From positions 709,501 through 773,500 of the forward strand of contig NC_079213.1 in assembly GCF_029633865.1 (NCBI RefSeq): a DNA stretch of 64,000 bases, read 5' to 3'. A model generated the notes under the pieces. The model ran no database searches. It saw only the letters and a program-made list of their open reading frames with translations, and had not been told where the DNA came from. Position 1 is the stretch's first letter, and every line of letters starts with the position of its first letter. Below, piece by piece: positions 10,139 to 21,515 of this stretch. This DNA is from Lampris incognitus (taxonomy: Eukaryota > Chordata > Actinopteri > Lampriformes > Lampridae). The translations under genes and the position numbers were made by a program.

Positions 10139-10190
<52 letters not shown>
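10139..10190. repeat. (TA)n microsatellite
   Basis: About 26 TA units between the right inverted arm of the PLE-like element and the first Tc1 element. Confidence 0.95.
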
Positions 10191-10192
<2 letters not shown>

Positions 10193-10196
<4 letters not shown>

Positions 10197-11830
10197 TGCA
10201 TCCGGAAAGTATTCACACCCCTTCACTTTCCCCACATGGTGTTATGTTACAGCCTTATTCCATAATGGATTAAATTCCTTTTTTTCTCCTCAATCTACAC
10301 ACAATACCCCATAATGACAAAGCGAAAAAGGTTTTGTAGAAATTTTTGCAAATTTACTAAAAATAAAAACTGAAATATTGCATGTATATAAGTATTCACA
10401 GCCTTTACTCAGTACTTGGTTGAGGCACCCTTGGCAGCAGCGATTACAGCCTCAAGTCTTCTTGGGTATGAAGCTACAAGCTTGGCACACCTATATTTGG
10501 GGTATTTCTCCCATTCTTCTCTGCAGATCCTCTCCAGCTCTGTAAGGTTAGATGGGGAGCGGCGCTGCACAGCTATTTTCAGGTCTTTCCAGAGATGTTC
10601 AATGGGGTTCAAGTCTGGGCTCTGGCTGGGCCACTCAAGGACATTCACAGACTTGTCCCGAAGCCACTCCTTCGTTGTCTTGGCTGTGTGCTTAGGGTCG
10701 TTGTCATGTTGAAAGGTAAACCTTCGCCCCAGTCTGAGGTCCTGAGCGCTCTGGACCAGGTTTTCATCAAGGATCTCTCTGTACTTTGCTCCATTCATCT
10801 TTCCCTCCATCCTGACTAGTCTCCCAGTTCCTGCCGCTGAAGAACATCCCCACAGCATGATGCTGCCACCACCATGCTTCACTGTAGGGACGGTATTAGC
10901 AAGGTGATGAGAGGTGCCTGGTTTCCTCCAGACGTGACGTTTGGCATTCAGGCCAAAGAGTTCAATCTTGGTTTCATCAGACCAGAGAAGCTTGTTTCTC
11001 ATGGTCTGAGAGTCCTTTAGGTGCTTTCTGGCAAACTCCAAGCGGGCTGTCATGTGTCTTTTACTGAGCAGAGGCTTCCGTCTGGCCACTCTACCATAAA
11101 GGCCTGGTTGGTGGAGGGCTGCAGAGATGGTTGTCCTTCTGGAAGGTTCCCCCATCTCCACAGAGGAACGCTGGAGCTCTGTCAGAGTGACCATCGGGTT
11201 CTTGGTCACCTCCCTGACCAAGGCCCTTCTCCCCCGATTGCTCAGTTTGGCTGGGCGGCCAGCTCTAGGAAGAGTCCTGGTGGATCCAAACTTCCTCCAT
11301 TTACGAATGATGGAGACCACTGTGCTCTTCGGGACCTTCAAAGCTGTAGACATGTTTTTGTACCCTTCCCCAGATCTGTGCCTCGATACAATCCTGTCTC
11401 GGAGGTCCACAGACAATTCCTTTGACTTCATGGCTTGGTTTCTGCTCTGACATGCACTGTCAACAGTGGGACCTTATATAGACAGGTGTGGGCCTTTCCA
11501 AATCATGTCCGATCCATTGAATTTACTACAGGTGGACTCCAGTCAAGATGTAGAAACATCTCAAGGATGATCAGTGGAAACAGGATGAACCTGAGCTCAA
11601 TTTTGAGCATCATAGCAAAGGGTGTGAATACTTATGTACATGCAATATTTCAGTTTTTATTTTTAATAAATTTGCAAAAATTTCTACAAAACCTTTTCCG
11701 CTTTGTCATTATGGGGTATTGTGTGTAGATTGATGAGAAACAAAGGAATTTAATCCATTTTGGAATAAGGCTGTAACATAACACAATATGGGGAAAGTGA
11801 AGGGCTGTAAATACTTCCCAGATGCACTGT
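10193..11830 (-). mobile_element. Tc1/mariner transposon 1, apparently full length
   Basis: The ends are inverted: acagtgcatccggaaagtat at 10193 and, facing it, gggctgtaaatacttcccag then atgcactgt ending at 11830. Similarity extends inward for roughly 80-190 bases (the cattatggggtattgtgtgt segment appears near both ends). Both flanks are (TA)-rich, as expected for a TA target, although the exact TA duplication is obscured by the microsatellite. It encodes one uninterrupted transposase. Confidence 0.9.
10409..11431 (-). CDS. Tc1-family DD34E transposase, 340 aa, uninterrupted
   Basis: The protein cuts its element at the terminal inverted repeats and inserts it at TA sites. The N-terminus is a paired-like helix-turn-helix: ELSVDLRDRIVSRHRSGEGY (residues 5-24) and VPKSTVVSIIRKW (33-45). 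A GRPAKLSNRGRRALV segment (58-72) is the second DNA-binding region with GRPR-like linker. The catalytic triad is D152 (WSDETKIELFG), D243 (QHDNDPKHTAK) and E278 (PDLNPIEHLW), giving DD34E spacing. The GGGSIMLWGC glycine-rich box is at 187-196. The length is that of the family and there are no stops or frameshifts. The start ATG at 11431 lies inside the inverted repeats. By sequence alone it could be active; missense changes cannot be judged without relatives. Confidence 0.9.
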   Translation of the reverse strand: MKSKELSVDLRDRIVSRHRSGEGYKNMSTALKVPKSTVVSIIRKWRKFGSTRTLPRAGRPAKLSNRGRRALVREVTKNPMVTLTELQRSSVEMGEPSRRTTISAALHQPGLYGRVARRKPLLSKRHMTARLEFARKHLKDSQTMRNKLLWSDETKIELFGLNAKRHVWRKPGTSHHLANTVPTVKHGGGSIMLWGCSSAAGTGRLVRMEGKMNGAKYREILDENLVQSAQDLRLGRRFTFQHDNDPKHTAKTTKEWLRDKSVNVLEWPSQSPDLNPIEHLWKDLKIAVQRRSPSNLTELERICREEWEKYPKYRCAKLVASYPRRLEAVIAAAKGASTKY

Positions 11831-12271
<441 letters not shown>

Positions 12272-12273
12272 TA

Positions 12274-13491
12274 CACTCACTGGCCACTTTATTAGGTACA
12301 CCTTGCTAGTACCAGGTTGGACCCCCTTTTGCCTTCAGAACTGCCTTAATCCTTCGTGGCATAGATTCAACAAGGTACTGGAAACATTCCTCAGAGAGTT
12401 TGGTCCATATTGACATGATAGCATCACACAGTTGCTGCAGATTTGTCGGCTGCACATCCATGATGCGAATCTCCCGGTCCACCACATCCCAAAGGTGCTC
12501 TATTGGATTGAGATCTGGTGACTGGAGGCCATTTGAGTACAGTGAACTCATTGTCATGTTCAAGAAACCAGTCTGAGATGATTCGAGCTTTATGACATGG
12601 CGCGTTATCCTGCTGGAAGTAGCCATCAGAAGATGGGAACACTGTGGTCATAAAGGGATGGACATGGTCAGCAACAATACTCAGGTAGGCTGTGGCGTTG
12701 ACACGATGCTCAATTGGTACTAAGGGGCCCAAAGTGTGCCAAGAAAACATCCCCCACACCATTACACCACCACCACCAGCCTGAACCGTTGATACAAGGC
12801 AGGATGGATCCATGCTTTCATGTTGTTGATGCCAAATTCTGACCCTACCATCCAAATGTCGCAGCAGAAATCGAGACTCATCAGACCAGGCGACGTTTTT
12901 CCAATCTTCTATTGTCCAATTTTGGTGATCCTGTGCGAATTGTAGCCTCAGTTTCCTGTTCTTAGCTGACAGGAGTGGCACCCGGTGTGGTCTTCTGCTG
13001 CTGTAGCCCATCTGCCTCAAGGTTCGACGTGTTGTGCGTTCAGAGATGCTCTTCTGCATACCTCGGTTGTAATGAGTGGTTATTTGAGTTACTGTTGCCT
13101 TTCTATCAGCTCGAACCAGTCTGGCCATTCCCCTTTGACCTCTGGCATCAACAAGGCATTTTCGCCCACAGAACTGCCGCTCACTGGATATTTTCTCTTT
13201 TTCGGGCCATTCTCTGTAAACCCTAGAGATGGTTGTGCGTGAAAATCCCAGTAGATCAGCAGTTTCTGAAATACTCAGACCAGCCCGTCTGGCACCAACA
13301 ACCATGCCACGTTCAAAGTCACTTAAATCACCTTTCTTCCCCATTCTGATGCTCGGTTTGAACTGCAGCAGATCGTCTTGACCATGTCTACATGCCTAAA
13401 TGCATTGAGTTGCTGCCATGTGATTGGCTGATTAGACATTTGCGTTAACGAGCAGTTGGACAGGTGTGCCTAATAAAGTGGCCGGTGAGTG
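12274..13491 (-). mobile_element. Tc1/mariner transposon 2, with TA duplication, inactive
   Basis: Terminal inverted repeats: cactcactggccactttatt from 12274 and its reverse complement ending at 13491 (cctaataaagtggccggtga then gtg). TA dinucleotides flank both ends (12272-12273 and 13492-13493). Length is 1218 bp. The transposase has a frameshift. The right end abuts a (GT)n tract just upstream of a cpm exon, so it lies in a cpm intron. Confidence 0.92.
12306..13344 (-). pseudogene. Tc1-type transposase with one frameshift
   Basis: The reading frame opens at 13344 (MGKKGDLSDFERGMVVGARR) with HTH segments (ETADLLGFSRTTISRVYREW; ITTHYNRG; SERTTRRTLRQMGYSSRRPH). Catalytic aspartates are in AWSDESRFLLRH and FQQDNAPCHKARII. 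Just before the third acidic residue the sequence reads KWPP and then leaves frame near 12525. The expected SPDLNPIEHLWDVVDREIR continues in another frame to the stop at 12306. Relative to the family this looks like loss of two bases in the codon after the proline pair. Apart from this lesion, all domains are present. Confidence 0.88.
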
Positions 13492-13492
13492 T

Positions 13493-13495
13493 ATA

Positions 13496-13544
<49 letters not shown>
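13493..13544. repeat. (GT)n microsatellite
   Basis: Nearly perfect GT run (one interruption near 13498) between the Tc1 element and cpm exon A, about 50 bases upstream of the exon. Confidence 0.95.
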
Positions 13545-13549
<5 letters not shown>

Positions 13550-13594
13550 GAAGAGAGACAGGTTTATGTGGTGTTTGTCGGGTGGGTTTCTCAG

Positions 13595-13697
13595 GTTTAA
13601 TCAGAACGGAGTGGATCTGAACAGAAACTTTCCAGATTCTTTCTCTGGTCGCCGACGGCAACAACAGCCCATCCAGGAAGTGAGGAGAGAGGTGGAG
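13595..13697 (+). CDS. cpm: carboxypeptidase M, internal exon A
   Basis: First recognisable exon of a six-exon series. The protein is a GPI-anchored zinc metallocarboxypeptidase that removes C-terminal Arg or Lys from peptides at the cell surface. Exon A follows tttctcag and is followed by gtcagt. It encodes FNQNGVDLNRNFPDSFSGRR, where the LNRNFPD motif binds substrate, then a Gln-rich loop. The frame enters with one carried base and leaves in phase 0. The upstream exons with the signal peptide and the HxxE zinc ligands are not recognised in the 13.6 kb to the left, which is transposon sequence, so they probably lie outside the window. Identification as CPM rather than CPN/CPD/CPE rests on the following exons and on the mdm2 neighbour. 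Confidence 0.88.
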
Positions 13698-13724
13698 GTC
13701 AGTCACATGACCTGGGCTGACACA

Positions 13725-14080
13725 CTCTGTGTGTGTGTGTGTGAATCTTTGTGTGTGTGTTTGTGTATGTGTATCTGTTTGTGTCTGCATGTGTGTGTAT
13801 GTCTGTGTGCGTGTGTGTGTATCTGTGTATGTGTGTTTGTGTAAGTGTATCTGTGTGTGTCTGCGTGTGTGTGTGTTTGTGTATCTGTGTGTGTATGTGT
13901 GTGTGTTTGTCTGCGTTTGTTTGTTTGTGTATGTGTATCTGTGTGTGTGTGTTGGTATCTGTGTGTCTGTGTGTGTGTGTATGTGTGTGTTTGTCTGTGT
14001 TTGTTTGTGTATGTGTATCTGTGTGCCTGCATGTGTGTATCTGTGTGTGTGTGTGTGTTTGTTATATATTTTGTGTATTT
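13725..14080. repeat. degenerate GT-rich simple repeat in cpm intron
   Basis: Imperfect TGTGTG(T/C)-type sequence with interspersed TGTATCTG and TTTGT words. It fills most of the intron between exons A and B. All frames are open only because of the repeat. Confidence 0.9.
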
Positions 14081-14160
14081 TATATACTGTGTATTTAACA
14101 CAGTGCGTGTGTGTTTGTGTTGTGGTGTGTGTTTGTTTGTGTTATGATGTGTGTCTTTAG

Positions 14161-14266
14161 GTGCAGGCTGTGATGGACTGGTTGAAAACGGAGACTTTTG
14201 TTCTTTCTGCTAATCTGCACGGTGGAGCGCTGGTAGCTAGCTACCCCTATGACAACAGCAATGGAG
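14161..14266 (+). CDS. cpm: carboxypeptidase M, exon B
   Basis: Acceptor gtctttag, donor gtacac. Encodes [20 protein letters not shown] followed by [15 protein letters not shown]. The histidine in [14 protein letters not shown] is the third zinc ligand of M14 carboxypeptidases (His173 in human CPM as I recall), and the block is nearly identical to the human protein. It ends in phase 1. The (CA)n tract begins at the donor itself. Confidence 0.92.
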
Positions 14267-14329
<63 letters not shown>

Positions 14330-14340
14330 CGCACACACAC
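14267..14340. repeat. (CA)n microsatellite starting at the exon B donor
   Basis: Roughly 30 CA units beginning within the splice donor gtacacac. Confidence 0.95.
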
Positions 14341-14839
14341 ATACACAGAAACACACAGAATCAAGAACCAGATTGACTCTCACTGGAAGTTGAATCAGTT
14401 CACCTGGACACAGTGTTTCTTGAGAGCCGACAGCTGGCTCTGTCCTCTGCAGGATCTTCTGCAGGATCTGGTTAGCTCAGTGGTCCTTGACTGGAGATTT
14501 CATTTGCAGGCTCTTACGTGTAATCCTGCTCTGTCTGCACCTGAGGCTGGATCTTAGGTGGTTCCTGTAGTCTGCCATCTTTCACTGCCATCACATCAAC
14601 TCCCCTGTGTTTGTCGCACAAGACCTGCAACGTGTCTCTTTATTCTGGTGTTAAAGATCCAGCCACATTTCAGGTCCAGGTAAAAACTGGTCCTCAGAGT
14701 TCATCCAGAGGGATTTTGAACTTTTTGCTTTTGTTAATAACAAAATTAATCATTTCTTTATCGGTTGAGATGAATTCATTAGCACGAGCTAGCTCAGCAT
14801 CATTTAATGTGTGTTTGAGGGCTTGACCCTCCACGGCTG

Positions 14840-15640
14840 TCCTCCTGACCACATGGTGGCCAGATGGACCACATGGTGAGCTGTCATGGTGACCGCATGG
14901 TGACCGCATGGTCCACATGCTGACAACATGGTGACCGCATGGTGACCACACGGTCCACATGCTGACCACATGGTGAGCTGTCATGGTGACCACACGGTCC
15001 ACATGCTGACCACATGGTGAGCTGTCATGGTGACTGCATGGTCCACATGCTGACCACATGGTGAACTGTCATGGTGACCACAAACTGACCACATGGTGAC
15101 CGCATGGTGACCACACGGTCCACATGCTGACCACATGGTGAGCTGTCATGGTGACTGCATGGTGACCACATGGTCCACATGCTGACCACATGGTGACCAC
15201 ATGGTCCACATGCTGACCACATGGTGAACTGTCATGGTGACCACAAACTGACCACATGGTGACCGCATGGTGACCACACGGTCCACATGCTGACCACATG
15301 GTGAGCTGTCATGGTGACTGCATGGTGACCACATGGTCCACATGCTGACCACATGGTGACCACATGGTCCACATGCTGACCACATGGTGAACTGTCATGG
15401 TGACCACAAACTGACCACATGGTGACCGCATGGTGACCACACGGTCCACATGCTGACCACATGGTGAGCTGTCATGGTGACTGCATGGTGACCATACGGT
15501 CCACATGCTGACCACATGGTGACCACATGGTCCACATGCTGACCACATGGTGAACTGTCATGGTGACCGCATCATGACCATGACCACATGGTCCACATGG
15601 TGAGTGCATCGTGACCATATGGTGACCGCATAGTAGGCAC
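14840..15640. repeat. minisatellite with 163-bp higher-order unit in cpm intron
   Basis: Built from short units of the gaccacatggt / ccacatgctgac type with periodic gtgagctgtcatggtgac and gtgaactgtcatggtgacca blocks. Blocks recur at 163-base spacing (for example the caaactgaccacatggtgac block near 15082, 15245 and 15408), giving at least three higher-order copies. No gene; the open frames are repeat translations. Confidence 0.9.
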
Positions 15641-15756
15641 ATGGTCTTTCTGTCATGGCAGAAAGAGTGATGGGGCATCGTTATGAAGATGGTCACAGAA
15701 ACACTGTCAGGAGGAAAACGTACTTCCTGAAGCTGCATGTCACTATAAACTACAGG

Positions 15757-16065
15757 AACTCCCAGAGGATGTGGTGCAGCTCCTTCACGTCACGCTTTTA
15801 AACACACATTAGATACATTTTGGTGAACAAAGGACCTTTATACGATTATAAAGCTGAGTTGTGATCACTGTGAGTATTATGAGACTGTGATTATTTGAGA
15901 GACTATTGTATTTATGTGATTTCTGATTATGTGTGAGACTTTTGTGATTTTAATAACAATATTGTGGTTCTTTTTTGTATGGTTGTTTGTTTTAATTTGT
16001 CGAGTCTGGTGTAGAGGATTTGTATCCTGTGGCAGAAATTTTTTCATTAAATTTCATTAAATTTA
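15757..16065 (+). mobile_element. LINE 3' tail (same family as 3720-4045)
   Basis: Begins ggaactcccagaggatgtgg (encoding ELPEDVV) and ends in aatttttcattaaatttc-type A/T sequence. It is close to the 3' end of the LINE at 1366-4045. Strongly 5' truncated, in a cpm intron. Confidence 0.85.
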
Positions 16066-16144
16066 AGAAATTACAAAAAAAACTGACAAGATAGAAATAA
16101 ACAAACAAACTATAACACACAACCAACTGAGACGCACAAACTGC

Positions 16145-16660
16145 TGCAGCAGCAGCAAGGCCTGCAGGAAAGGCCCGCAAGAAAGGCTTGCAGGAAAGGC
16201 CTGCAGGAAAGGCCTGCAGCAAGGCCTGCAGGAAAGGCCCACAGGAAAGCCCTGCAGGAAAGGCCCACAGGAAAGCCCTGCAGGAAAGGCCCACAGGAAA
16301 GCCCTGCAGGAAAGGCCTGCAGGAAAGGCCCACAGGAAAGCCCTGCAGGAAAGGCCCACAGGAAAGCCCTGCAGCAAGGCCTGCAGGAACGGCCCACAGG
16401 AAAGCCCTGCAGGAAAGCCCTGCAGGAAAGGCCTGCAGGAAAGCCCTGCAGGAAAGGCCCACAGGAAAGCCCTGCAGCAAGGCCTGCAGGAACGGCCCAC
16501 AGGAAAGCCCTGCAGGAAAGGCCTGCAGGAAAGCCCTGCAGGAAAGGCCCACAGGAAAGCCCTGCAGGAAAGGCCTGCAGGAAAGGCCCACAGGAAAGCC
16601 CTGCAGGAAAGGCCCACAGGAAAGCCCTGCAGGAAAGTCATGCAGGAAAGGGAAGATGCA
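16145..16660. repeat. 13-bp/26-bp minisatellite (GGCCTGCAGGAAA type)
   Basis: Repeats of cctgcaggaaagg alternating with the variant cccacaggaaagc, about 38 units. It lies 50 bases before cpm exon C. The unit resembles the reverse complement of the 16-bp unit at 29.7-33.9 kb. Confidence 0.92.
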
Positions 16661-16709
16661 ACACGAGGTGTTGATTACCGACAGACATGAAAAAGATTCT
16701 CTCCCTTAG

Positions 16710-16880
16710 GCAGAGAGCTGGTGGGCGGAGCCAGCGTTTCCCCCGACAATGATGTGTTTGTCCACCTGGCGAAGGCCTACTCCTACAACCATGGCTCCAT
16801 GCACCGCGGAGACAGCTGCCATATCAGCAAACCCTTCACCGATGGCATCACCAATGGTTATCAGTGGTACCCTCTGCCAG
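16710..16880 (+). CDS. cpm: carboxypeptidase M, exon C
   Basis: Acceptor tctcccttag, donor gtctgt. Phase 1 in and out. Encodes RELVGGASVSPDNDVFVHLA, then KAYSYNHGSMHRGDSC and FTDGITNGYQWYPLPG. The family's DDDVF...LA motif and NGY.WYPL..GMQDYNY block, completed in exon D, support a catalytic-domain exon. The 13-bp minisatellite ends about 50 bases upstream. Confidence 0.92.
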
Positions 16881-17393
16881 GTCTGTCAGCTGCCATGGTC
16901 AACCAAGTTGCCATGGCTAGCAAGATTAGTTTCCCTGGTAACTGATGCTACCTTCTGCAAGGCTGGTTATCATTTGTGCTGCTCTGTTTTAACAAGTATT
17001 ATCATTCCAACCACAGCTGTGTCTTCATCACAGTGTGTGTGTGTGTGTGTGTATGTGTGTGTGTGTATACATCTCTGTCAGACTTAGCCCCTCCCCCACT
17101 AAAGTTGAAAGCTGATTGGCCATTGGCTTGATCGGCATCATGTCTCCTTCCATGCAGACTGACAGAATGTGCTCTCCTGTGTTCTTACTTCAGTTGTTGT
17201 TAAAGTTAAACACGTTATTATGACAGGGTGATCACATGTTAGTTGTATTACTATAGCACTACAACACTTCTAGTGTGTATCACTGCAGTACTCCTCTACT
17301 GTTAATGTGAATTACTACAGTACTAATACTACTGTTGGTATTATAGTTGTATATTGATTGTAGTACTGTTGTGTATTATTGGGGTACTTGCAG
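16881..17393. other. cpm intron C-D
   Basis: Intron with a (GT)n tract at 17033-17066 and no other recognised feature. Confidence 0.8.
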
Positions 17394-17546
17394 GCGGGAT
17401 GCAGGATTATAACTACATCTGGGCTCAGTGTTTGGAGCTAACGTTGGAGCTGTCCTGCTGTAAATACCCACCTGTCAATCAACTGCCCTCCATCTGGCAG
17501 CAGAACAGAGCTGCCCTGCTGGCCTTCATTAAACAGGTCCACCTGG
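17394..17546 (+). CDS. cpm: carboxypeptidase M, exon D
   Basis: Acceptor gtacttgcag, donor gtatgt. Encodes [20 protein letters not shown] then [20 protein letters not shown] and [11 protein letters not shown]. The second glutamate of [13 protein letters not shown] is the general base of the family (Glu264 in human CPM as I recall), so the catalytic residue is kept. Phase 1 in and out. Confidence 0.93.
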
Positions 17547-17740
17547 GTATGTCCATCTATTTCACGTTGAAGAATGATATGATATCAAACAATACAAATA
17601 TACAATACCAGTCTCACTACCTACCCGTCCACCTACCCGTCCACCTACCTCTCCAGCTGCCCACCTGTCTGTGTACTCTGCTGTGCTTTTAAACTGAGCT
17701 TCAATTAATCTTTAATTACCACCTAACACTGGATGTATGT

Positions 17741-17746
<6 letters not shown>

Positions 17747-17830
<84 letters not shown>
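17747..17830. repeat. (TG)n tract forming the 3' splice site of exon E
   Basis: About 42 TG units run directly into the acceptor tag at 17829-17831. There is no ordinary pyrimidine tract between repeat and exon. Confidence 0.95.
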
Positions 17831-17831
<1 letters not shown>

Positions 17832-17980
17832 GTGTTAAAGGTCGCGTGTTTGACTCATCTGGGATTCCAGTCCAGAATGCCATGGTCGAGGTCTCTGGTC
17901 GTAGAAATCTTTGTCCCTTCAGAACCAACCAACATGGAGAATACTACAGACTGCTGTTACCTGGCAACCACACCTTCACT
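17832..17980 (+). CDS. cpm: carboxypeptidase M, exon E (transthyretin-like domain)
   Basis: Acceptor gtgtgtgtag, donor gtaaac. Encodes VKGRVFDSSGIPVQNAMVEV, SGRRNLCPFRTNQHGEYYRL and LLPGNHTFT. This is the start of the beta-sandwich (transthyretin-like) domain that follows the catalytic domain in the CPN/E subfamily. Ends in phase 0. The last bases of the exon and donor are duplicated at about 23992-24024. Confidence 0.92.
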
Positions 17981-18540
17981 GTAAACACACACACACACAG
18001 GACTGGAGACTAGAACATAAATGGTGAAAATCTAAATTGGAAGTGTTTTAACTATCTTGGCACGAGTGTTTATTGAAATACAAGCGTGCTTTATCTACTG
18101 CAAAAACAGCATGTCTCTCTCACTTAATAAATATTAATAAACATAACCCCAGATTTCTCTTTGACACTGTATCTAAACTTACTGAAAAGCAGTCGTCAAC
18201 TGGCTGCTCACCATTCATAGCCCATGAACTTCTAGATTTTTTCTGCAATAAGGTTGATGAGATCTTAAACAAAATTAGTTCTTCAACTCCGTCTACTCCT
18301 GCAGATCCTGTCTTACTAAATTCATATCTACACAATGAGTCACTGACAGTCCCAGTTATTACAGCTTTTGAGACTATCTCTCTTGATACTTTGACTAAGT
18401 TCGTGTCAGCTTCTAAACCAACTGCTTGCCTACTTGATCCCTTACCAGAAAAACTTGTTAAAGACCTCTGGCCTTTTCTGGGACCTACAATGCTAGACAT
18501 GGTTAATTTATATCATACTACTGGCATTGTTCCCAGCAGG

Positions 18541-21316
18541 TTTAATATCGGGAGCCATTTTAGCTGCTGTTTTGTAAGCGAGCATCAAGGTTTTGGAATT
18601 AGATGCAGGCAGCGACTGGGAGCCAGTGGAGGGATATGAACAAAAGAGTGACATGTGCTGTTTTGGGTTGGTTGAAGACCCAATGCACCGCCACATTCTG
18701 GATCATTTGCAGAGGTTTGAAAGTGCATGCAGGGAGACCTTCCCGGTAAGGAGTAGCAGTAGTTAATGCGGGATATTACAAGAACCTGTATCAAGAGTTG
18801 TGCTGCATGCTCAGACAGGTAGGGTCTAATGTTCCTGGTGTTGTACAGGGCAAGCAATTGAGCCCACATGAACCTTAAAGGTTAGTTGGTCATCAGTCAT
18901 GACACCCAGGTTTCAGGCAGACTTTGTGAGCATGAGGTGGGTTGATCCAAGCTGGATATTGATCTTTTGTTCTAAGGATGGACTTGCTGGGATGACAAGG
19001 AGCTCAGTCTTAGATAGGTGGCGTTCTTTCATCCATGCAGAGATATCAGCAAGGTATGACGATATCCGTGCCGAGACTGTGAAGTCATCTGGTGGGAATG
19101 CTAGGAAGAGCTGGGTATCATCAGCATAGCAACGGTATGAGAAACCATGGGAATGGATGACTGCACCAAGTGAGGTGGTGTACATTGAAAAAAGAAGTGG
19201 ACCGAGCACTGACCCTTTAGGCACCCCTGTGGATAAGCTGTGCGGTTTGGACACTTGAGAGGTAGGATATGAACCAGCAGAGGGCAGGTCCTGAGATACC
19301 AAGCTCAGCGAGTGTAGAGAGGAGGTTAACCATGTCAAAGGCAGCTGACAGATCTAGAAGCAATAAAGCCGAGGACTGGCCAGCAGCTCTAGCCAAATGC
19401 AGTGATTCTATTACCGACAGCAGGGCTGTCTCAGTAGAGTGACCCCGCTTAAAACCAAACTGATTCGGATCATAGAGATTGTTCTTGGAAAGAAATTCAG
19501 AGACTTCGTTAAAGACAGTGGGCTCAAGTATTTTTGAAAGAAAGGGTAGGAGTGAAGCAGTCTGTAGTTTTCAACCTGGGTTGGGTTGAGTGTGGGGTTT
19601 TTTGAGCAGCGGTGTGACCCGAGCTTGCTTAAATGCAGTGGGTAACACACCCGTTTTAAATGAGGAGTTGATGATGTGTGTGACTGTGGGGTTAAGTACG
19701 GGGGAAATGGGCTGTAGGAGGTTGGATGGTACTGGGTCCAGCGGACAGGTAGTGGGACAAGAGTCAAGCAGAAGCTTGGAGACTTCCTCCTTGGTCAGGG
19801 GGGAGAATGAGGTGAGTGAGGCACTGTTAGCTGGCAGCAGCAGACAGAGTTGGTCAGGCTCAGAGAACTGGTTACTGATAGCAGAAACCTTATCAGTGAA
19901 GTATGAGGCGAACATGTCTGGAGTGAGCAGAGTGTAGTTCAGAGGAAGAGGAGACGGATTGAGTTAAAAGCAGAATTTTTTTTAGATCATCAGTGGCACC
20001 ATAGATCTTGTTCTGATGGTAAGTGGTCTTAACTGTTTTTAAGCTGGAGGAAAATGATGCAAGGAGACATTGATAGTCACTGAGGTCTTTGGACTCTTGT
20101 TTTACGCCATTTTCTCTCTGCCACTCTGAGCCCCGACTTTTGCTCTCTGATGACTTCAGTGAGCCATGGACTGGGGGGGGGGGGTGTTATGAGCAGGTTT
20201 GAATGCTAGAAGGCAGAGATTGTTGAGAGGAGGCTTGTGAGGAACAGAGTGTGTCTGTAGCCTCGTTGACAGGGAGTGAAGAGAATTCATTATAAGGAGG
20301 CATGGCAGCCAAGACCTCACTGAAAACCTGGGTTGGTGTAAGGTACTGGATGTTTCGGTGGAAGGAGACCATGTGTGGAGGAATGTGAGGTTGTTCCAGT
20401 AAGGAGGCCGTGAATTGAATAAAGAAGTGGTCTGACAGATGCAGGGGTGTGACAGTAAGATTTGCTGTGGGGTCAAAATCAGATCAAGATTTGTGTGTGG
20501 GAGGGGTGGGGACCTGTTTGAGGTCAAAAGAGGACACAAGAGACAGGAAGCCGGTCGCTTGGGTTTTGTCAGTATGGATATTCATGTCTTCCATGACAAT
20601 CAGTGGTGTGTCATCATCAGGAATGGCTGAGAGTAACATGTCTAGTTCGACTACAAAGTTCCCCAGTTGACACCCTGGTGGGCGATATATGACAACGACA
20701 AATAGCTTGACAGGAGTCAGCGTCCTCGCTCAGTGGACTTGCACAGGTGGACTCGCAGGTCTTTACCCAATTTGGTCTTACCATAATGAGGGCTGACACA
20801 CAAGGGTTGACGCTGACGCTACAGCACAGCTGTGTGTTTGAATACCAGGAAGTACCACAGCTGAACCTGCCCCCATCTGATTTTCACAACAAAGGAAGCA
20901 ATAAAGGGCATGACCCGCATCAGCTGACCCACCTATAGAAGCTCAAAGAGTGAAACTAGCAAGTGCCAAGCCGAACAGAGGCTGGTAATGGCTTAAATCC
21001 AAATCAAAACTCAAAACCAGTTTCAAATTACTTACCAACTGACTGCAATCTCCTATGTTCAAGATCAGAGCTTGTTCTGTTGGGTTTAGTTCAATCTCTC
21101 ATAAGCTTTTAGTGAAAAGCCCACCCCTGTCTGATTTCCACAACAAAGGAACCAATAAAGGGCGCGACCCGCATCAGCTGACCCACCTATTGAAGCTCCG
21201 AGTGAAAGTAGCAAGTGTTTAGCCCAACAAAGCCCAATAACGGCCTAAGTCCGAATCAAAACAAGTTTCAAATCACTTACCAACTGACTGCAATCTCCTA
21301 TTTTCAAGATCAGCGC
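18541..21316 (-). mobile_element. L2-type LINE, antisense, nearly full length but decayed
   Basis: Read on the - strand from 21316: a duplicated 5' region (two copies of about 190 bases, near 20870-21060 and 21122-21310), an APE-like endonuclease (FVVVIYRPPGCQLGNFVVEL near 20710, LSDHFF near 20425), linker, then RT ([20 protein letters not shown] at about 19240-19180 and [17 protein letters not shown] near 19120). The C-terminal part runs to 18560. Several stops and frameshifts are present. The RT blocks match the L2 type I know from fish. Related fragments lie at 41020-41943 and 47966-48360. It is inserted in the outer LINE; no clean target duplication was resolved. Confidence 0.75.
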
Positions 21317-21515
21317 TTGATGTATGAGAAGGAGTTGTATATCAACAGATTTCGACCCATATAGAAGAAAACCATATGAACCTTTCCAGTCAGCTTTCGG
21401 GGCTTGTCATTCCACTGAAACTGCTCTGACCAGAGTGGTGAACAATGTTCTACTAGCTGTGGACTCTGATCCCACTTCTGTGCTTCTACAACTGGACCGC
21501 AGTGTGCTTTGACAC

